A stretch of DNA of 64,000 nucleotides from Flavobacteriaceae bacterium (lineage in GTDB: Bacteria; Bacteroidota; Bacteroidia; Flavobacteriales; Flavobacteriaceae): NCBI GenBank assembly GCA_029238215.1, contig JAQWGN010000007.1:1-64000 (forward strand), given 5' to 3'. The position numbers and the translations under genes are program-made. Positions 61,728 to 64,000 of the stretch are shown here, one piece after another; within the stretch, counting starts at the first letter, position 1, and each line of letters starts with the position of its first letter. A model generated the notes under the pieces. That model was not told where the DNA came from, did not search any database, and was given only the letters and a program-made list of their open reading frames with translations.

Positions 61728-63161
61728 ATGAAACTATTAAATAAAGGGATTTACATCCTATCATTTCTACTACTAAGCATTCCTTTTGCTTGTACAGAAG
61801 AGGAAAATGATTTTAGCATCATCGAAGGCTTAAATTTTACCGTGGCAACACTTAACAAAGAAGGAACACAAGCAGGCGTACTGCCTACTACCGTTCCCGG
61901 CGACGGACGTATTGTATATACGGTAGATTTTGGAGACCCTGCTGAGGCTGAAAAAGATGTTTTCAAAACAAGTGGACCTATGGTTACTTACAAGTATCCA
62001 AAAGAGTCTGCAACCTATACCATTTCTATTACTGCTTCCCTAGATGGTAAAGAAGATGTGTCAATTAGCAAAGAATACTCCGTTGTTTACGTAGACACCT
62101 CAGTTCAAGAGCCTGAAGCTAGTGGACTTTATGATAACTTTGAAGGTGGCGGAAACATTGACTGGAAAGGCGATGGCACAATCATTGACGCTTCATTTGC
62201 CAACCCGTACAAAACAGGCAATGATACTTGTGGTGTGTTAAAATATGTAGACGATGGTGGTCAATATGCCAATGTAGGGTTTAATGTATCGCCAAACTTT
62301 GACTTAAGCGAAGATGCTGTGTTTTCGATTATGGTATATGTTGAATCAAGCAGTATTACGGGTTCACAACCGAACCAAATTTCACTTAAGTTGCAAAATG
62401 GTGATTTGGCACAGTTTTGGACTACTCAAACTGAAATCATAAAGCCAGTGGTTTTGGATCAGTGGCAAGAGATTACGTTTGACTTTGCAAACGATACGTT
62501 TGTAAATGCTGGTAGCTCAGACGACCCAGTTGATAGAACAGATTTAAATAAAGTGGTAATCCAGTTCAATAGCGAAAACAATACTGACAAGGTTACTGCG
62601 TATTTGGATGAATTTTTATACGGAACTAAGCCAGAAGTAACTGGTGCTTATGCCAATGACGATTTTGAAGGATGTGATGGTATTGCTTCATTGAAAGGAG
62701 ATGGCACAACAATTGATGCATCTTTTCCTAATCCTTACTCTGGAGGAATTAACACTTCTGCAAATGTCTTAAAATATGTAGACGATGGTGGTCAATATGC
62801 CAATGTAGGGTTTGATGTATCGCCAAACTTTGACTTAAGCGAAAACGCTACCTTTAAAATTAAGGTATATGTTGAATCAAGCAGTATTACAGGTTCACAA
62901 CCGAACCAAATTTCACTTAAGTTGCAAAATGGTGATTTGGCAGAGTTTTGGACTACTCAAACTGAAATCATAAAGCCAGTGGTTTTGGATCAGTGGCAAG
63001 AATTTACGTTTGACTTTGCGAACGATACGTTTGTAAATGCTGGTAGCTCAGACGACCCTGTTGATAGAACAGATTTAAACAAAGTAGTGATTCAGCTCAA
63101 TAGCGAAAATAATACTGACAAGGTTACTGCGTATTTGGATGATTTGGTTTACGAAGAGTAA
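61728..63161 (+). CDS. PKD-containing surface glycan-binding lipoprotein with duplicated module
   Basis: This 477-residue lipoprotein has the signal IYILSFLLLSIPFAC (lipid Cys22). A PKD-like domain (about 30-125, RIVYTVDFGDPAEAEKDVFK, TYKYPKESATYTISITA) is followed by two near-identical modules (about 133-302 and 309-476) with DNFEGGGNIDWKGDGTIIDA/DDFEGCDGIASLKGDGTTID, SSITGSQPNQISLKLQNGDL and a jelly-roll ending VTAYLDEFLYG/VTAYLDDLVYE. This place in a PUL, after SusC and SusD, is that of the SusE/F-like or surface glycan-binding protein; similar PKD proteins occur in marine laminarin PULs. Binding, not catalysis, is expected. Confidence 0.8.
   Translation: MKLLNKGIYILSFLLLSIPFACTEEENDFSIIEGLNFTVATLNKEGTQAGVLPTTVPGDGRIVYTVDFGDPAEAEKDVFKTSGPMVTYKYPKESATYTISITASLDGKEDVSISKEYSVVYVDTSVQEPEASGLYDNFEGGGNIDWKGDGTIIDASFANPYKTGNDTCGVLKYVDDGGQYANVGFNVSPNFDLSEDAVFSIMVYVESSSITGSQPNQISLKLQNGDLAQFWTTQTEIIKPVVLDQWQEITFDFANDTFVNAGSSDDPVDRTDLNKVVIQFNSENNTDKVTAYLDEFLYGTKPEVTGAYANDDFEGCDGIASLKGDGTTIDASFPNPYSGGINTSANVLKYVDDGGQYANVGFDVSPNFDLSENATFKIKVYVESSSITGSQPNQISLKLQNGDLAEFWTTQTEIIKPVVLDQWQEFTFDFANDTFVNAGSSDDPVDRTDLNKVVIQLNSENNTDKVTAYLDDLVYEE
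62124..63160 (+). repeat. Tandem repeat of about 530 bp within the binding-protein gene
   Basis: Unit 1 spans about 62124-62632 and unit 2 about 62655-63160, offset 528-531 bp. Identity is very high from 62241 (matching 62772) to the unit ends and lower in the first 100 bases. Confidence 0.85.
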
Positions 63162-63192
63162 ACTATTTTTGAAAAATAACAAGCTTATTGTT

Positions 63193-63228
63193 AAACACCA
63201 CTAGAAATTAATTTCTGGTGGTGTTTTC
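63193..63228 (+). terminator. Hairpin terminator between the binding-protein and glycosidase genes
   Basis: ACACCACTAGAAA pairs with TTTCTGGTGGTGT (one G-T pair) followed by TTTTCT. It lies 32 bp after the stop codon and 25 bp before the next start, so it may lower expression of the glycosidase relative to susCD. Confidence 0.75.
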
Positions 63229-63252
63229 TAAAAGTAGGATTAAACATAAAAT

Positions 63253-64000
63253 ATGAATATGAGAAACAACATTTTAAAAGTACTCTTCTGCCTGCTTACG
63301 TTTTCGGCATTTTCCCAAGTGGAGGTTATGCAAAACAACAACGAGGCAAAACTCGTTGTTAATGGCGAAGACTTCATTGTCAATGGTATGAATTGGGATT
63401 ACTTTCCAATTGGAACCAATTATAGCTTTAGCTTATGGAATCAATCAGACGATTTCATTAAAGCTGCATTAGATACCGAGATGGGTCTTCTTAAAAATAT
63501 GGGGGTAAATACCATTCGTGTTTATACAGGAATGCAGCCTCGTTGGATTCAATATGTTTATGAAAAATACGGAATTCACACAATGCTAAACCACCCATTT
63601 GGCCGATATGGACTTACCATAGATGGCGCTTGGGTACCAGTAACAGATTACAGCAACCCCAAAGCAAAAGAGCTTCTTATTTCTGAGGTAAAAGCCATTG
63701 CGGAGGAATATAAAAACACACCAGGTTTACTGTTGTTCCTTCTTGGAAACGAGAATAACTACGGGTTGTTTTGGGCTGGTGCTGAAACGGAAGATTTTCC
63801 GGATGAAGAAGACCAACGAAGAGCTGTTGGTGAGAATCGAGGCAGACCGATGTACAAGCTCATGAATGAGGCGGCTAAGTTAATTAAAGGAATAGACGGG
63901 TCTCACCCAGTTGCGATTTGTAATGGGGACTTACTCTTTTTAGACATCATAGCTGAAGAATGTACAGACGTTGATATTTACGGGACAAACATGTATCGTG
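63253..64000 (+). CDS. Clan GH-A type TIM-barrel glycosidase, N-terminal part, cut by the window edge
   Basis: From the ATG at 63253 an open frame runs 249 residues to the edge (alternative ATG at 63259). A signal peptide (LKVLFCLLTFSAFS) precedes VVNGEDFIVNGMNWDYFPIG, LLKNMGVNTIRVYTGMQPRW and LLLFLLGNENNYGLFW. The Gly-Asn-Glu-Asn motif, with Glu as acid/base, and the early barrel strands fit GH2-like TIM-barrel (clan GH-A) enzymes found in marine beta-glucan PULs. The nucleophile lies outside the window. It probably hydrolyses beta-linked glucan oligomers in the periplasm or at the surface. The exact GH family cannot be fixed from this half. Confidence 0.8.
   Translation, partial: MNMRNNILKVLFCLLTFSAFSQVEVMQNNNEAKLVVNGEDFIVNGMNWDYFPIGTNYSFSLWNQSDDFIKAALDTEMGLLKNMGVNTIRVYTGMQPRWIQYVYEKYGIHTMLNHPFGRYGLTIDGAWVPVTDYSNPKAKELLISEVKAIAEEYKNTPGLLLFLLGNENNYGLFWAGAETEDFPDEEDQRRAVGENRGRPMYKLMNEAAKLIKGIDGSHPVAICNGDLLFLDIIAEECTDVDIYGTNMYR

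Noticed and set aside
62124-63160. Tandem repeat considered as a CRISPR array or mobile element
   Set aside because: The units are long, in frame and protein-coding; no spacer pattern or transposase exists here or elsewhere in the window.

Overview
The window comes from a marine-type Bacteroidota, most likely a Flavobacteriaceae. The evidence is type IX secretion (T9SS) C-terminal sorting tails on many exported proteins, two SusC/SusD pairs, a hybrid two-component regulator, S1 sulfatases with a formylglycine-generating enzyme, promoter boxes of the TAnnTTTG type, and an AT-rich sequence without Shine-Dalgarno sites.

Region 1 (1-7250) is an integration hot spot at a tRNA-Asn-like site. The window opens inside the N-terminus of one tyrosine recombinase (1-118, minus). 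After it comes a compact element of about 3.9 kb (212-4110) bounded by 22-bp copies of the tRNA-Asn anticodon/variable region. The element encodes its own integrase, a protein with a family-A DNA polymerase palm, a small terminase-small-subunit-like protein and a T9SS-secreted cargo protein. Downstream lie cargo genes (a lipoprotein esterase, an unknown lipoprotein, DUF4242 and DUF6370 proteins) mixed with further att-like repeats, each followed by a terminator, and with two remnants of integrase C-termini. This looks like a pile-up of successive integrations.

Region 2 (7280-30753) is mostly chromosomal housekeeping and accessory genes. It holds a nitroreductase, an aldo/keto reductase, a large secreted GH81 beta-1,3-glucanase, a TonB-dependent receptor, a metallo-beta-lactamase/rhodanese protein, two divergent SulP transporters, three related T9SS surface proteins (21440-25638), a pterin dehydratase with a zinc-ribbon partner, crtI, a pirin, an HMA-MauE-like membrane protein, an FMN reductase and a beta-propeller protein.

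Region 3 (30904-33758) is a tight carotenoid end-group operon (CrtA-like, CrtD-like, CruF-like). Its last stop codon lies inside a tRNA-Arg(CCT) gene.

Region 4 (33812-53294) is a polysaccharide utilisation locus (PUL) for a sulfated glycan, nearly all on the minus strand. It has three intact S1 sulfatases and one sulfatase pseudogene, a GH128-like endoglucanase, a T9SS protein sharing a module with that enzyme, SusD, SusC, a hybrid two-component system and a lipoprotein formylglycine-generating enzyme. A Rieske lipoprotein gene follows at 53379.

Region 5 (54133-64000) is a second PUL on the plus strand. It has a membrane propeller/LuxR-type regulator, SusC, SusD, a PKD-containing surface glycan-binding lipoprotein with two near-identical repeats, and a clan GH-A glycosidase cut by the window edge. 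A tandem operator (two 8-bp ATTGTATA-type repeats at an 11-bp period) lies upstream of this SusC gene. The same operator lies upstream of all three T9SS proteins of region 2, each time 33-34 bp from a promoter -7 box. This defines a regulon split over more than 30 kb, probably for beta-glucan (laminarin) use.
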